From assembly GCF_014529935.1 (NCBI RefSeq), contig NZ_JACVFC010000001.1, positions 2,976,001 to 3,040,000 on the forward strand: a stretch of 64,000 nucleotides of DNA, given 5' to 3'. The stretch is from Chitinophaga qingshengii. GTDB lineage: Bacteria; Bacteroidota; Bacteroidia; Chitinophagales; Chitinophagaceae. Of this stretch, positions 1 to 8,339 are shown one piece after another; the stretch's first letter is position 1, and each line of letters opens with the position of its first letter. Both the position numbers and the translations under genes were made by a program. Under the pieces are notes generated by a model. It did no database searches. It was not told where the DNA came from and saw nothing but the letters and a program-made list of their open reading frames with translations.

Positions 1-265
1 GGTACCCCGCTGTAGCAATACCCAGGTTCACCACATTCCAGATAGCGTTCATCTGGTGAAAATAACGGGCTTCTCCGCTGGTTTGCCCCATAGCTACCAG
101 CCCGGTAGCGATATTGGCGGCTGACCAGCCACCCAGCACCACCATCGCGGTTTTGGTGGTATGAATACGTTCCCGGTTGAACGACTCCAGGGAAAACGGT
201 TCCTGTGCTGCCAGCCTGGCGGCCAACAGCAAACAACAGATCAGGGTACAGCCAATTTTATACAT
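1..265 (-). CDS. Exported or membrane protein of unknown function, 5' part only
   Basis: The first 88 codons read from an ATG at 265 towards the window edge, so the C-terminus is missing. Residues 1-20 form a signal peptide or signal anchor (MYKIGCTLICCLLLAARLAA, then QEPF). The mature part has a hydrophobic stretch (TAMVVLGGWSAANIATGLVA) and then FHQMNAIWNVVNLGIA, which looks like the start of a second membrane segment. Small Bacteroidota membrane proteins with a similar FHxMNxxWNxxN pattern exist, but I cannot name the family with certainty. It starts only 12 bases after the stop of eboF and is probably the last gene of that transcript. Function unknown. Confidence 0.7.
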   Translation of the reverse strand, partial: MYKIGCTLICCLLLAARLAAQEPFSLESFNRERIHTTKTAMVVLGGWSAANIATGLVAMGQTSGEARYFHQMNAIWNVVNLGIATAGY

Positions 266-277
266 GTGGGGGTGATT

Positions 278-1642
278 TTAGTCCACCAGGTGATTCCATA
301 TCACCTCATATACGTCCGTGGCCTGGAGCTGGTTTTGTTTGAACGCCTGCTTGTTAATAACCACCGCATGATGTGCGGGGTTCTCTTCCAGGCGGCCATG
401 TGAACCTTTGATGAGTGTGGCATCCAGCGGAATCACATTCATCAGGTAACGGAAACCGAGCTTTTTCTTCAGCAACTTGGCAGCAGCCTTCAGCTTAATC
501 AATGGATCGGCCGGGTTCATAAACATCTCCACCGGATCGTATCCCGGTTTACGATGGATATCCACGATACGGGCAAAATCGGGCGCTTTGTTGTCATCCA
601 GCCAGTAGTAATAGGTAAACCAGCTGTTGGCATCAGCCACCAGCACCAGGTCGCCACTACGTTCGTGGTGGAGGTTGTACTGCTTTTTACCTTCCCGGTC
701 CAGCACCAGTTGTATGCCGGGTACCTTTTGCAGCAGGTCTCTCACTTTTTTATAACAGGAGGGATCGTTGACATAAATATGTGCGATCTGGTGATCAGAT
801 ACGGCAAAGGCCTTGGAAGCGCCGGCATCCAGCAGTTCCAGCCCTCTTTCCTCCCGGATAGCGATCAGCCCTTCCTGGCGCAGGATACGGTTGATATGCA
901 CCGGGTTATTCACATTGGTGATACCATATTCAGACAAGACGATCGGGTCGCAGCCTTTCGCCTGGTAATAGGTGATCAGCTGGCGGCATACGCCGTCAAT
1001 TTCCTGCAGCTCTTTAGCAATGCCAGCCGGATCTTGTCCGAATTTTTGCAGGCAGTAGTCGAGATGCGGCAGGTAGATGAATGTCAGCGTGGGATCATAC
1101 CGTTTGTCGGTCAGGATCGTAGCATCGGCAATCCATTGGGACGATTTGATGTTGGCTGTAGGCCCCCAGTAGTTGAATAAAGGGAAAGGCCCCAGCTCCT
1201 GCGTCAGGTAATCCCGCAGGTCGGCCGGTTTGGTATAACAGTCCGGTATCTTACGGCCATCTGACAGGTAGTTGGGACGTGGTGTCAGGGAATAATCCAC
1301 ATTGGCGTACATGTTGTACCACCAGCACATCTGGGCGCAGGTGAAGGAAGGGTCCAGGCGACGGGCTTTGTCCCATATTTTGGCCGACTCCACCAGGTTG
1401 TTGGACTGCTTCCAGAATTTGATTTCACAGTCAGTACGATCATACCAGCCATTACCCACAATACCATGTTCACTGGGCCATTTACCGGTCAGATAAGTGC
1501 TTTGCACCGATGTGGTCACAGCGGGCAACATAGGGGCTACGGTAGCCACATGCCGTTGCGCCGCATATGCTTTCAGAAAGGGCATATGCTCCAGCAAAGC
1601 GGATGATAATCCGACAACATCCAATACGACTGTTTTTCTCAT
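278..1642 (-). CDS. eboF: EboF-type alkaline phosphatase/nucleotide pyrophosphatase family protein
   Basis: A 454-residue protein of the type I phosphodiesterase/nucleotide pyrophosphatase (NPP) branch of the alkaline phosphatase superfamily, which uses two metals and a Thr or Ser nucleophile to cut phosphodiesters. Visible motifs are the N-terminal metal Asp in VVLDVVGLS (D8), the nucleophile region PAVTTSVQSTYLTG (about 41-54), HLDYCLQKFG in the middle, SEYGITNV, and a late metal-site KGSHGR (about 410). No signal peptide is seen, so it should be cytoplasmic, although relatives are often exported. It lies 85 bases downstream of eboE on the same strand. Its place after a TIM-barrel gene and a dehydroquinate-synthase-like gene matches the last gene of ebo clusters. 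Its substrate is unknown. Confidence 0.85.
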   Translation of the reverse strand: MRKTVVLDVVGLSSALLEHMPFLKAYAAQRHVATVAPMLPAVTTSVQSTYLTGKWPSEHGIVGNGWYDRTDCEIKFWKQSNNLVESAKIWDKARRLDPSFTCAQMCWWYNMYANVDYSLTPRPNYLSDGRKIPDCYTKPADLRDYLTQELGPFPLFNYWGPTANIKSSQWIADATILTDKRYDPTLTFIYLPHLDYCLQKFGQDPAGIAKELQEIDGVCRQLITYYQAKGCDPIVLSEYGITNVNNPVHINRILRQEGLIAIREERGLELLDAGASKAFAVSDHQIAHIYVNDPSCYKKVRDLLQKVPGIQLVLDREGKKQYNLHHERSGDLVLVADANSWFTYYYWLDDNKAPDFARIVDIHRKPGYDPVEMFMNPADPLIKLKAAAKLLKKKLGFRYLMNVIPLDATLIKGSHGRLEENPAHHAVVINKQAFKQNQLQATDVYEVIWNHLVD

Positions 1643-1667
1643 AGATTCAACCAGGCTATTAATTCAA

Positions 1668-1735
1668 ATGCAAATTACGAATTACGAATTATGAATGGGA
1701 AGCGACTTTAGCTCCCGGCTGCATTCGTTATTTCT
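1668..1735. repeat. AATTACGAAT-type intergenic element between eboE and eboF
   Basis: The 85-base gap between eboE and eboF contains the doubled motif ATTACGAATTACGAATT followed by a weak hairpin (GGGAAGC, then GCTCCC, about 1697-1721) and a partial mirror, GCATTCGTTATTTC. The same motif recurs near 12150, 22565 and 24660. It may act as a weak intergenic hairpin, or it may simply be a degenerate member of a dispersed repeat family. It interrupts the otherwise tight D-E-F spacing. Confidence 0.45.
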
Positions 1736-2942
1736 CCAACGTCTTTTTAATCCAGTTTAATTCTCTTGATACAGAGGAAGCCATTTCCTCTTTCAGGCCC
1801 GCCGGTAGCACGTCCCAGGTATAGGTTTCCGCTTCCAGGTGGGCGGTGAATGGCTGTTGCCGTTGCAACGCCAGTACCCGTACAATGTCCGGCTGCGTGG
1901 AATGCAGCACCTCAAATTTTTCGGCGAATAGCGGCACATGGAAATGGGAGCGCCATTCCACCACGGCCATATTATCGGCATCTTCCAGGGCCTGCGGCAG
2001 GTCCGGGTAATGTACCAGGGAACCATCCGCTTTTCTGCCGATTACCTGGTGCAGGTAAACAGGCTCATTAAACAGCCGGAACGCATCGATCACGGTTTTA
2101 CGTTGTTCCGCACCGGCAGGCAGGTCTGCCTTCAACGCAGCGCTGATCTGTAGTTTGCCTACCCGGAGACCATACAGCTGCAACTGTTCCAGCACCCGCT
2201 CCGGCTCCTCATATTCAAGGGCGAAGTGACATACATCGTAACAAAGCTGCACATGGTTTTTAATGATGGTTGCTGCTTCGGTTTCATCTACCCTGAATTT
2301 ATCCATGATAAAAGGAATACCCGCAGGCAGCAACGATCCCATGTACCAGCCGATATATTCAGCGGTATTTTCCAGCAGTCCGTCCGGCTCCGGTTCTACA
2401 TCCAGGTGCATCAACGGGCCGCCGCCGCGGTGAATACGGGCCAGCTGTTCTACTACCAGCAGCATGTTCAGCGTAGCGCTTTCCGTGAAGGAGTTTTTTT
2501 CTTCCTCACAACGGTTGCACCAGAACTTATAAGACAAGGGGGATGTAGAAATACCGCCTTCCATTCCTTCCGGCAGCAAGGCCGCCAGCAGGCGAAACAG
2601 GCGGATGGTATAAGCCACCCGGTCGGCCTGTGTCCAGTCGGGAGCATGTACCTGGTCTTTCACCACAGTATCATGAAATCCGCCGTAAGGGAAACCGTTC
2701 ATGGTAAACACATAACAGTTTTCCTGTTGCAGCCATGCTTTAAAAGCCTGCAGATTTTCTTCTTTGGCCAGTTCCAGGCTGGCGGTGTTAGCCAGGCGTA
2801 ACCCGATACCAAAAGGCTGGTCCGGCGCCACCTGTTGTTTAACAGCCGGTATATATTTCCGGAGTTGGGCAAAATGGTCTTCCCATTTTTCTCCGGGATG
2901 TATATTGGTACAATAGGTCAGGTGTCCGTAGGCTGTTTTCAT
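1728..2942 (-). CDS. eboE: EboE-type TIM-barrel protein (sugar isomerase/AP endonuclease-2 fold)
   Basis: A 404-residue protein resembling xylose-isomerase-like TIM-barrel proteins. The N-terminus MKTAYGHLTYCTNIHPGE is characteristic of EboE. Barrel-type metal and substrate residues appear in LMHLDVEPEPDG, CYDVCHFALEYEEPE and VGKLQISAALKA. I chose the ATG at 2942 over an ATG at 2960 because it overlaps the eboD stop as ATGA, a classic translational coupling, and because it gives the conserved N-terminus. A role in metabolite traffic has been proposed for EboE in cyanobacteria, but no reaction is established. The call rests on the N-terminal signature and on the ebo gene order. Confidence 0.88.
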   Translation of the reverse strand: MKTAYGHLTYCTNIHPGEKWEDHFAQLRKYIPAVKQQVAPDQPFGIGLRLANTASLELAKEENLQAFKAWLQQENCYVFTMNGFPYGGFHDTVVKDQVHAPDWTQADRVAYTIRLFRLLAALLPEGMEGGISTSPLSYKFWCNRCEEEKNSFTESATLNMLLVVEQLARIHRGGGPLMHLDVEPEPDGLLENTAEYIGWYMGSLLPAGIPFIMDKFRVDETEAATIIKNHVQLCYDVCHFALEYEEPERVLEQLQLYGLRVGKLQISAALKADLPAGAEQRKTVIDAFRLFNEPVYLHQVIGRKADGSLVHYPDLPQALEDADNMAVVEWRSHFHVPLFAEKFEVLHSTQPDIVRVLALQRQQPFTAHLEAETYTWDVLPAGLKEEMASSVSRELNWIKKTLEK

Positions 2943-4096
2943 GACTGTAGATTTTTGCAAATATCTGCTGCCTTGTACAGCATATCCAGGTCAATGTGAT
3001 GTACTTCCGCTCCTCTTCCGATAGCCCGCAACAGGGAGATAGTGAGTTGTCCGCCCAGGTGTTCGCGGAATTCTTCCAGTCCGGCAATCACGGGAGAGGG
3101 TTCGCCATCCTGTTGTTCCAGCAAAGGATGCCAGACAGGCAGCTGCATGGCTTTGAGGACGTTCACAATACGGTGCATAGCCGCTTCGTCGATCCAGCCT
3201 AACAGGCAGGAATATACGCTATCGAGTGCAATACCGATGGAAACTGCTTCTCCGTGCCGCAGGGCAAAATCGGTGAGCTGCTCCAGTTTATGGGCGCTCC
3301 AGTGACCAAAATCGAGCGGCCGTGCGGAGCCGCTTTCAAACGGATCGCCGCCGCCACCGATATGTGCCATATGCAATGCAGCACAACGATAGATCAGTTC
3401 TTCCATAGCAGGCATATCGCCTGCGGCGAGTGCCGGCGCTTTTTGCTCCATCCATTCAAAGAAGGGAGCATCCCGGATGAGCGCCACTTTCACGGCTTCC
3501 ACCATACCGGAGCACCAGTCACGTTTCTCCAGGGTAGTGAGGAAAGTGCTGTCGTTAAACACCGCCGCCGGCGGTGCAAAAGAGCCGAGGAAGTTTTTTT
3601 TGCCTTTGTAGTTGATCCCGTTTTTTACCCCTACGCCCGAATCATTTTGAGATAAGACAGTGGTGGGGATACGGATATGTTTAACTCCCCTGTGGGAGAT
3701 CGCCGCCGCAAAACCTACCAGGTCCAGCAGCGAACCGCCACCGATACCGATTACATAAGAATGGCGGTCGATGCCGTGTTCGTCGATCGCATCCACGAGG
3801 GTAAAGAGCTGCGACAGGTCATTTTTCACGCTTTCACCACCGCTAAGGGTGATGATTTCGGGCGCCAGCCGGAAACCATGTACCTGTAACAGGTAATGGG
3901 TTATCTGTTCGGCGAGGCCGGGATGACAGGCAGCAACACCTCCATCCAGCACTACCAGCAATTTCTTCTGAAAAGCCGCTTCGGCCTTGGATTCCAGGAA
4001 GGCAGACAAACAGGGATTAGCCGGATCAAATAAATTCACCGAAAAAAAGACCCTGAAAGAAAAGTTAACATCAAATTGTTGTTGAATATACTCCAT
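2939..4096 (-). CDS. eboD: EboD-type 3-dehydroquinate synthase-like sugar phosphate cyclase
   Basis: A 385-residue member of the dehydroquinate synthase/sugar phosphate cyclase fold. These enzymes are NAD- and metal-dependent and cyclise seven-carbon sugar phosphates. Visible are the NAD-binding GIGGGSLLDLVGFAA (about 118-132), PTTVLSQNDSGVGVKNGINY and KNFLGSFAPPAAVFND (substrate site), and metal-binding DFGHWSAHKLE with LRHGEAVSIG. It differs from true AroB: the FGHTLGHA motif reads FGHWSAHK, and the N-terminus (VNLFDPANPCL) recalls the valiolone-synthase and ebo branches. The product may therefore not be dehydroquinate. It is first of the D-E-F block, with eboE starting inside its stop codon. 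Its 5' side faces a 622-base gap shared with a divergent sensor kinase. Confidence 0.87.
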   Translation of the reverse strand: MEYIQQQFDVNFSFRVFFSVNLFDPANPCLSAFLESKAEAAFQKKLLVVLDGGVAACHPGLAEQITHYLLQVHGFRLAPEIITLSGGESVKNDLSQLFTLVDAIDEHGIDRHSYVIGIGGGSLLDLVGFAAAISHRGVKHIRIPTTVLSQNDSGVGVKNGINYKGKKNFLGSFAPPAAVFNDSTFLTTLEKRDWCSGMVEAVKVALIRDAPFFEWMEQKAPALAAGDMPAMEELIYRCAALHMAHIGGGGDPFESGSARPLDFGHWSAHKLEQLTDFALRHGEAVSIGIALDSVYSCLLGWIDEAAMHRIVNVLKAMQLPVWHPLLEQQDGEPSPVIAGLEEFREHLGGQLTISLLRAIGRGAEVHHIDLDMLYKAADICKNLQS

Positions 4097-4718
4097 GGCA
4101 TTGTTCCGCTTGCATCAATCTAAAAAATTCAATAGCCTTTAAAAGTACATATAAAAATGTGATATTTTCCATAAAGAATAAGGCTCCGTGACCGGAGCCT
4201 TTTTTGGGGTTCTACCTGTTTGTTGTTTATCGGTATGCAATAGAGAATGGTATATTCCGGGTGCAAAGAAACCCGGTTTCAGGGAAGAATTTACCGGTAC
4301 AAACCATTATTTTAAAAAATGCGTATTTCTACGGAGGCCCTTTCTGCGTCAGCAAAACCTTATCTGTAGGGCATCATCATCTATCTTACGGGGAAATACG
4401 TTTAGGGGGTGTTTCCGTTCATCCAACTGCCTATTGCACAAAAGCGGGGAAATGAAGATATTTACCATTCACTGTAACGAGGGCCCAGCCTTTGTTACAG
4501 GCCAGCAAATTGTTTGTTTTAGATAGATATCTGGCTGAAGTCCCCCCATGTTGTTAACCCTGTAACACGGTTGGTTATTCATACTTCTCTTGTTGCAATG
4601 CATCAGTAACTGTCAAGCATTAAACCGCGCAGGGAAACGAACGTTTTTCCGCTACGGCATTATCTTTCAGACGGCTCCGGATATAGATCTGATTGTTAAC
4701 AGGAAAGCGCTTAAAGCG
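4097..4718. promoter_or_regulatory. Divergent intergenic region between eboD and the sensor kinase gene
   Basis: This 622-base stretch has no convincing gene. It separates eboD (minus) from the kinase (plus) and must hold both promoters. I see a strong hairpin at 4180-4206, a smaller one (CCGGGT with ACCCGG, 4257-4276), and a GTTGTTAACC/GGTTGGTTA partial repeat near 4551-4576. No perfect TTG-N19-TAnnTTTG promoter stands out. A longer kinase reading frame from 4590 is possible, but the signal peptide argues for a start at 4719. The geometry would suit control of the ebo D-E-F block by the adjacent two-component system, though no operator is proven. Confidence 0.5.
4180..4206 (+). terminator. 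Hairpin with T tract upstream of eboD
   Basis: AAGGCTCCG, loop TGAC, CGGAGCCTT, then TTTTTGG: a canonical intrinsic terminator on the plus strand, with a weaker T-rich tail on the minus strand. It is oddly placed, 84 bases before eboD with no plus-strand gene ending there. It could block antisense transcription leaving eboD, end a small RNA, or attenuate minus-strand readthrough into eboD. Confidence 0.7.
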
Positions 4719-6695
4719 ATGTTTAAAAGAATATTATTGATTACCTGGTTACTTTCCGGGTACTGTCTTTCTGTACGGGCATATAATACTGCAGCACAGG
4801 ACAGCCTTTTTAAGGTACTGCAACAGCAGCGGGCAGACACCGGCCGGGTTAATACCCTGTTTGCCTATGCCATGAGTTATATGCCTGACAGTATGCACAA
4901 GGCTGAGGGTATTTTCCGGGAAGCGCTGCGTTTAAGCCGCCAGCTTAACTATCCCAAAGGGGTGGCGGATTTCGCGTGTTATTATATGTATATCCAGGAT
5001 ATGCTTGGCCGTTATGAAGAGTCCCTGCTGATGGTGGATAAAGCCGTAGAGATTTATGCCGCCCTACGGGACACCACCAACCTGATGCGGGCATTGAGCT
5101 ACAGCGGGAATGAACATCAGCAGATGGGTAATTATCCGGCGGCAGCCAACCGGTACCTGGAAGCACTTAAACTGGCCGATGCCAGTAGGGACCGCTTTTT
5201 TTCCGGGCTGATGAACAACAACCTGGCCGCGCTTTTTATTCGTTTGCAGGACGCTGAAAAAGCGTTCCGTTATGCTGAAAAAGCGTACCATAACGGGGTT
5301 GACATTGGCAACAACAGGCGTATCGCCTCTTCCCTGATCACGATGGGTTCCTGCATGGTGGAGCTGAAACGTTATGCCGAAGGAGAACACTACTACCGGA
5401 AAGCCATTGATGCAGGACAGGGACTGGAAGACAGCGCCTACATCCTGAAGGCTAATGTCAACCTGGGCAACCTTTATTTTGAGCAGGGAAAAAGAGCGGA
5501 AGCCTATGCGCAATATTCCCGGTCGCTTGCTTTATCGCAGAAATATCCGCAGGCCGAGCTGCTGACCTACATCTACCTGGGTTACGGCCGGGAGCTGTTT
5601 AACCTGAAACGCTACTCCGAAGCCTTATCGTACGTAGAGAAAGCGATTACCATGGCCCGGCAATACAAAGCCACCAATGAACTCCGCTGGGGTTACCTGG
5701 TAGCATCCAATCTGCACGCCACTTTAGGCCGCTACCAGCAAGCCTTTGCGCTGCGCGAAAAATTTGAAGCACTCAACGATTCCCTTACCGGCAATGCTGC
5801 CCGCAATAACGTGATGCTGCTGGAAATGCAGTACCAGACAGAGAAAAAAGATAAAGAGCTCACCTCCAAAGAGCTGCAACTTGCCCTGAAAGACCTGGAA
5901 ATACAACATAAGAACAGGTGGATTTTCCTGTTCATGCTGTGCACCGTACTCTTTCTGGCATTGGTTTTCCTGATCTGGCAGCGGTTAAAACACCGTCACC
6001 GGTTACAGGCGCAGCAGCTGCACACCCTGGAAGCGGAGAAAACCGTGCAAGTGCTGGAAGCCATGATACAGGGAGAAGAAAAGGAACGTACCCGGCTATC
6101 GAAAGACCTGCATGATGGTGTAGGCGGACTTTTGTCTGCCGTAAAAATGCATTTCGCAGCGCTGAAGCATGAGCAGCCGGTATTGCGGACAGACAAGAGC
6201 TTCGGTCACGCCATGCATATGCTGGATGATGCCATTGTTGAAGTACGTAAGACCGCCCACAACCTGATGCCCGAATTGCTGGCCAGGATGGGCCTGGCCG
6301 AAGCGGTACGTTTCTATTGCCGCAATGTCAGCCATTCCCGGCAACTGACTATTTCGTGTTATGTGTCTGAAAACATGGGGCGTTTAAAAGCCAATTTTGA
6401 ACTCTCGGTATATCGTATCGTACAGGAGCTGGTCAACAATATCATTAAACACTCACAGGCCACTGAAGCCCTGGTACAGCTGACTTCAGAGAAACAATTG
6501 CTGACTATCACCGTAGAAGACAACGGCATTGGTTTCCAGGAACCCGCCGGCGCCCAGCCCGGCATGGGCCTCAATGCCCTCGAATCCCGGATCAGGGCTT
6601 TGAATGGTAACCTCGAGATCGCTGCTGCGCATGGAAAGGGTACTACCGCTTATATAGAATTTGACATCGGGACAATGCAACTGGCAGTCATGTAA
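4719..6695 (+). CDS. TPR-containing sensor histidine kinase (NarL/DesK-like, HisKA_3)
   Basis: A 658-residue membrane kinase. I start it at the ATG at 4719 because this gives a clean signal peptide (MFKRILLITWLLSGYCLSVR). Residues about 30-390 are TPR repeats in the periplasm (for example NLGNLYFEQGKRAEAYAQYS). One membrane helix follows (about 401-422, WIFLFMLCTVLFLALVF), then a coiled linker. The HisKA_3 domain has ERTRLSKDLHDGVGG with phospho-acceptor His near 465, and the HATPase has N box ELVNNIIKHS, EDNGIGF and GMGLNALESR. The response-regulator gene begins 23 bases after the stop, so the two form an operon. The pair sits inside the ebo cluster on the opposite strand. Its ligand is unknown, but control of ebo genes is a plausible guess from position. 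Confidence 0.92.
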   Translation: MFKRILLITWLLSGYCLSVRAYNTAAQDSLFKVLQQQRADTGRVNTLFAYAMSYMPDSMHKAEGIFREALRLSRQLNYPKGVADFACYYMYIQDMLGRYEESLLMVDKAVEIYAALRDTTNLMRALSYSGNEHQQMGNYPAAANRYLEALKLADASRDRFFSGLMNNNLAALFIRLQDAEKAFRYAEKAYHNGVDIGNNRRIASSLITMGSCMVELKRYAEGEHYYRKAIDAGQGLEDSAYILKANVNLGNLYFEQGKRAEAYAQYSRSLALSQKYPQAELLTYIYLGYGRELFNLKRYSEALSYVEKAITMARQYKATNELRWGYLVASNLHATLGRYQQAFALREKFEALNDSLTGNAARNNVMLLEMQYQTEKKDKELTSKELQLALKDLEIQHKNRWIFLFMLCTVLFLALVFLIWQRLKHRHRLQAQQLHTLEAEKTVQVLEAMIQGEEKERTRLSKDLHDGVGGLLSAVKMHFAALKHEQPVLRTDKSFGHAMHMLDDAIVEVRKTAHNLMPELLARMGLAEAVRFYCRNVSHSRQLTISCYVSENMGRLKANFELSVYRIVQELVNNIIKHSQATEALVQLTSEKQLLTITVEDNGIGFQEPAGAQPGMGLNALESRIRALNGNLEIAAAHGKGTTAYIEFDIGTMQLAVM

Positions 6696-6718
6696 AATGC
6701 TGCCGCAATTATTTTGTT

Positions 6719-7357
6719 ATGAAAATTAAACTAGCCATCACAGACGACCACCCGCTGGTCATTAACGGGTTAAAAGCCATGCTGGCGCCTTATCCGCACA
6801 TCGATATCGTTTACGACAGCCTCGCCGCCACCTCCCTTATGGAGGCACTGCCCCTCGCACAGCCCGACGTGCTGCTGCTGGATATACAGATGCCTGACAT
6901 AGATGGGCTGGAACTGTGCCGGCAGGTACGCAAAAACCATCCGGACATCAAAATTATAGCGCTCACCAACTTTATGGAGTCGCATTACATCAAACAAATG
7001 CTGCGCAATGGCGCCAGCGGGTACCTGTTAAAAAACACCGACCAGGATACGCTGGTAGCGGCCATTGAGCAGGTATACCAGGGCGAACAGTTTCTTGATG
7101 CCAACATCAAACAACAGCTGCTGCATGAAATGCTCACCGGGCAGAAATCATCCGGTTATGATATTCCACTTACCCGCCGGGAGAAAGAAATACTGCAGCT
7201 GATTGCAGAAGAGCTTTCCAACCAGCAGATAGCGGATAAACTGTTTATCAGTTTGCGTACCGTAGAAACACACCGGCTCAATCTCACCCAGAAGCTGGCC
7301 GTAAAAAATACGGCCGGACTGGTAAAAGAGGCTATGAGACGGGGATTGGTGGATTAA
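6719..7357 (+). CDS. NarL/FixJ family response regulator
   Basis: A 212-residue DNA-binding response regulator. The receiver domain (1-125) has acidic residues ITDDH (9-10), phospho-acceptor D55 in LLLDIQMPD, Thr in IALTN and Lys in LLKN. The C-terminal LuxR-type helix-turn-helix (about 148-212) reads LTRREKEILQLIAEELSNQQIADKLFIS..TVETHRLNL. It is the cognate partner of the upstream HisKA_3 kinase and will bind DNA as a dimer once phosphorylated. It ends 7 bases from the convergent stop of eboC, with no visible terminator between them, so opposing transcripts should overlap. Confidence 0.93.
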   Translation: MKIKLAITDDHPLVINGLKAMLAPYPHIDIVYDSLAATSLMEALPLAQPDVLLLDIQMPDIDGLELCRQVRKNHPDIKIIALTNFMESHYIKQMLRNGASGYLLKNTDQDTLVAAIEQVYQGEQFLDANIKQQLLHEMLTGQKSSGYDIPLTRREKEILQLIAEELSNQQIADKLFISLRTVETHRLNLTQKLAVKNTAGLVKEAMRRGLVD

Positions 7358-7364
7358 TAACTTG

Positions 7365-8285
7365 TTACGTTACGGCGAAAGCTTTGCTCAATACCATAGA
7401 GATGGGTAATAAAATCAGTACCGCCAGTGCGTAGGCAAGCACATCAAAAGCCGCCACCCAGGAGGCGTTCATGACAATGAGTGCCATGATGCCGGCTTTT
7501 ACCGCTTTACCAATATTAGGACCGGAAGGATTTTTCCAGGCGTTCCAGAGCGGTTTGAAGATCATCCAGGCAAACAATAACAGGAATGGCAATACTGTCC
7601 AGGCATGGTGATTATATACCGCTATACCGCCGATCGTCAGCAATACGATGGCATAACACACCGCCGTAATACGGATGCTGTTGGCAGTACCGCCGTATAC
7701 TTCCCCCCGGCTGATGTTGGTCACCGCCGCGATATAGAGGATAGGTACCAGTCCTATCCACCACCATGTTTCCACGGCGCCTGGTACGATGCTGATCCCC
7801 AGGAGGAGATTGAGGCCGCGGCATAGTCCCATATTGACGGGTCCCAGGAAAGCGTGGTGTTTTCCCCATTTATCATATACGAGTGCAGATACCGCCGTTG
7901 CAATAGCCAGCCAGCCGGTCAGCCCGTTGACAGCGCCAACGGAAAATGCCGCCAGGATGCCTACCAGCAGTAGATAGCTTCCCAGGATGATGGCCTGGGT
8001 GCGTGAGATAACGCCGCTGGGGATAGGTCTTTCCGGCCGTTCCGTGCTGTCCAGTTTTGCGTCGAAGACATCATTGAATACTACGCCTCCGCCGTATAAA
8101 CCGGCTGTAGCCAGGCATAGGCAGGACACCGCCAGGACCTGGTCCAGGGTCAGTGTTTCAAAGGTCACCTTTAAGAAATAGCCGGAAATGGCCACGCCAG
8201 CCAGAATATCCGCAATAGCGGTAACGATATTGGCCGGGCGCATCAGGCGCAGGTATCCGATTACTTTGCTAACAATATAACTCAC
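7365..8285 (-). CDS. eboC: EboC, UbiA-like prenyltransferase family membrane protein
   Basis: A 306-residue polytopic membrane protein of the UbiA superfamily, whose members transfer isoprenoid chains to aromatic or other acceptors. There are about eight or nine hydrophobic segments. The first Asp-rich motif is visible as NDVFDAKLDSTERPERPIPSG near residues 72-92, and a conserved NMGLCRGLNLLLG follows later; the second Asp motif is weak or absent, which is typical of EboC. The start is GTG at 8285. No ATG in frame nearby is usable, and the first residues (SYIVSKVIGYLRLMRPANIVTAIADILAG) match the family. It lies 54 bases downstream of eboB. The third gene of the A-B-C block, it ends tail to tail with the response regulator. 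Confidence 0.88.
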   Translation of the reverse strand: MSYIVSKVIGYLRLMRPANIVTAIADILAGVAISGYFLKVTFETLTLDQVLAVSCLCLATAGLYGGGVVFNDVFDAKLDSTERPERPIPSGVISRTQAIILGSYLLLVGILAAFSVGAVNGLTGWLAIATAVSALVYDKWGKHHAFLGPVNMGLCRGLNLLLGISIVPGAVETWWWIGLVPILYIAAVTNISRGEVYGGTANSIRITAVCYAIVLLTIGGIAVYNHHAWTVLPFLLLFAWMIFKPLWNAWKNPSGPNIGKAVKAGIMALIVMNASWVAAFDVLAYALAVLILLPISMVLSKAFAVT

Positions 8286-8339
8286 CGAATAAACAGGTTT
8301 TCATGGTTCATTGCCAGCAGTAACGAAACTGCCAGGCCT

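Noticed and set aside
2939..4096. eboD as the shikimate-pathway aroB gene
   Set aside because: The metal-site motif (GHWSAHK) differs from AroB, and its neighbours are all ebo-type genes, with no other shikimate gene in the window.
4188..4526. Possible small genes between eboD and the sensor kinase
   Set aside because: Two overlapping frames, rich in Cys/Arg, start inside a terminator hairpin and show no recognisable protein pattern.
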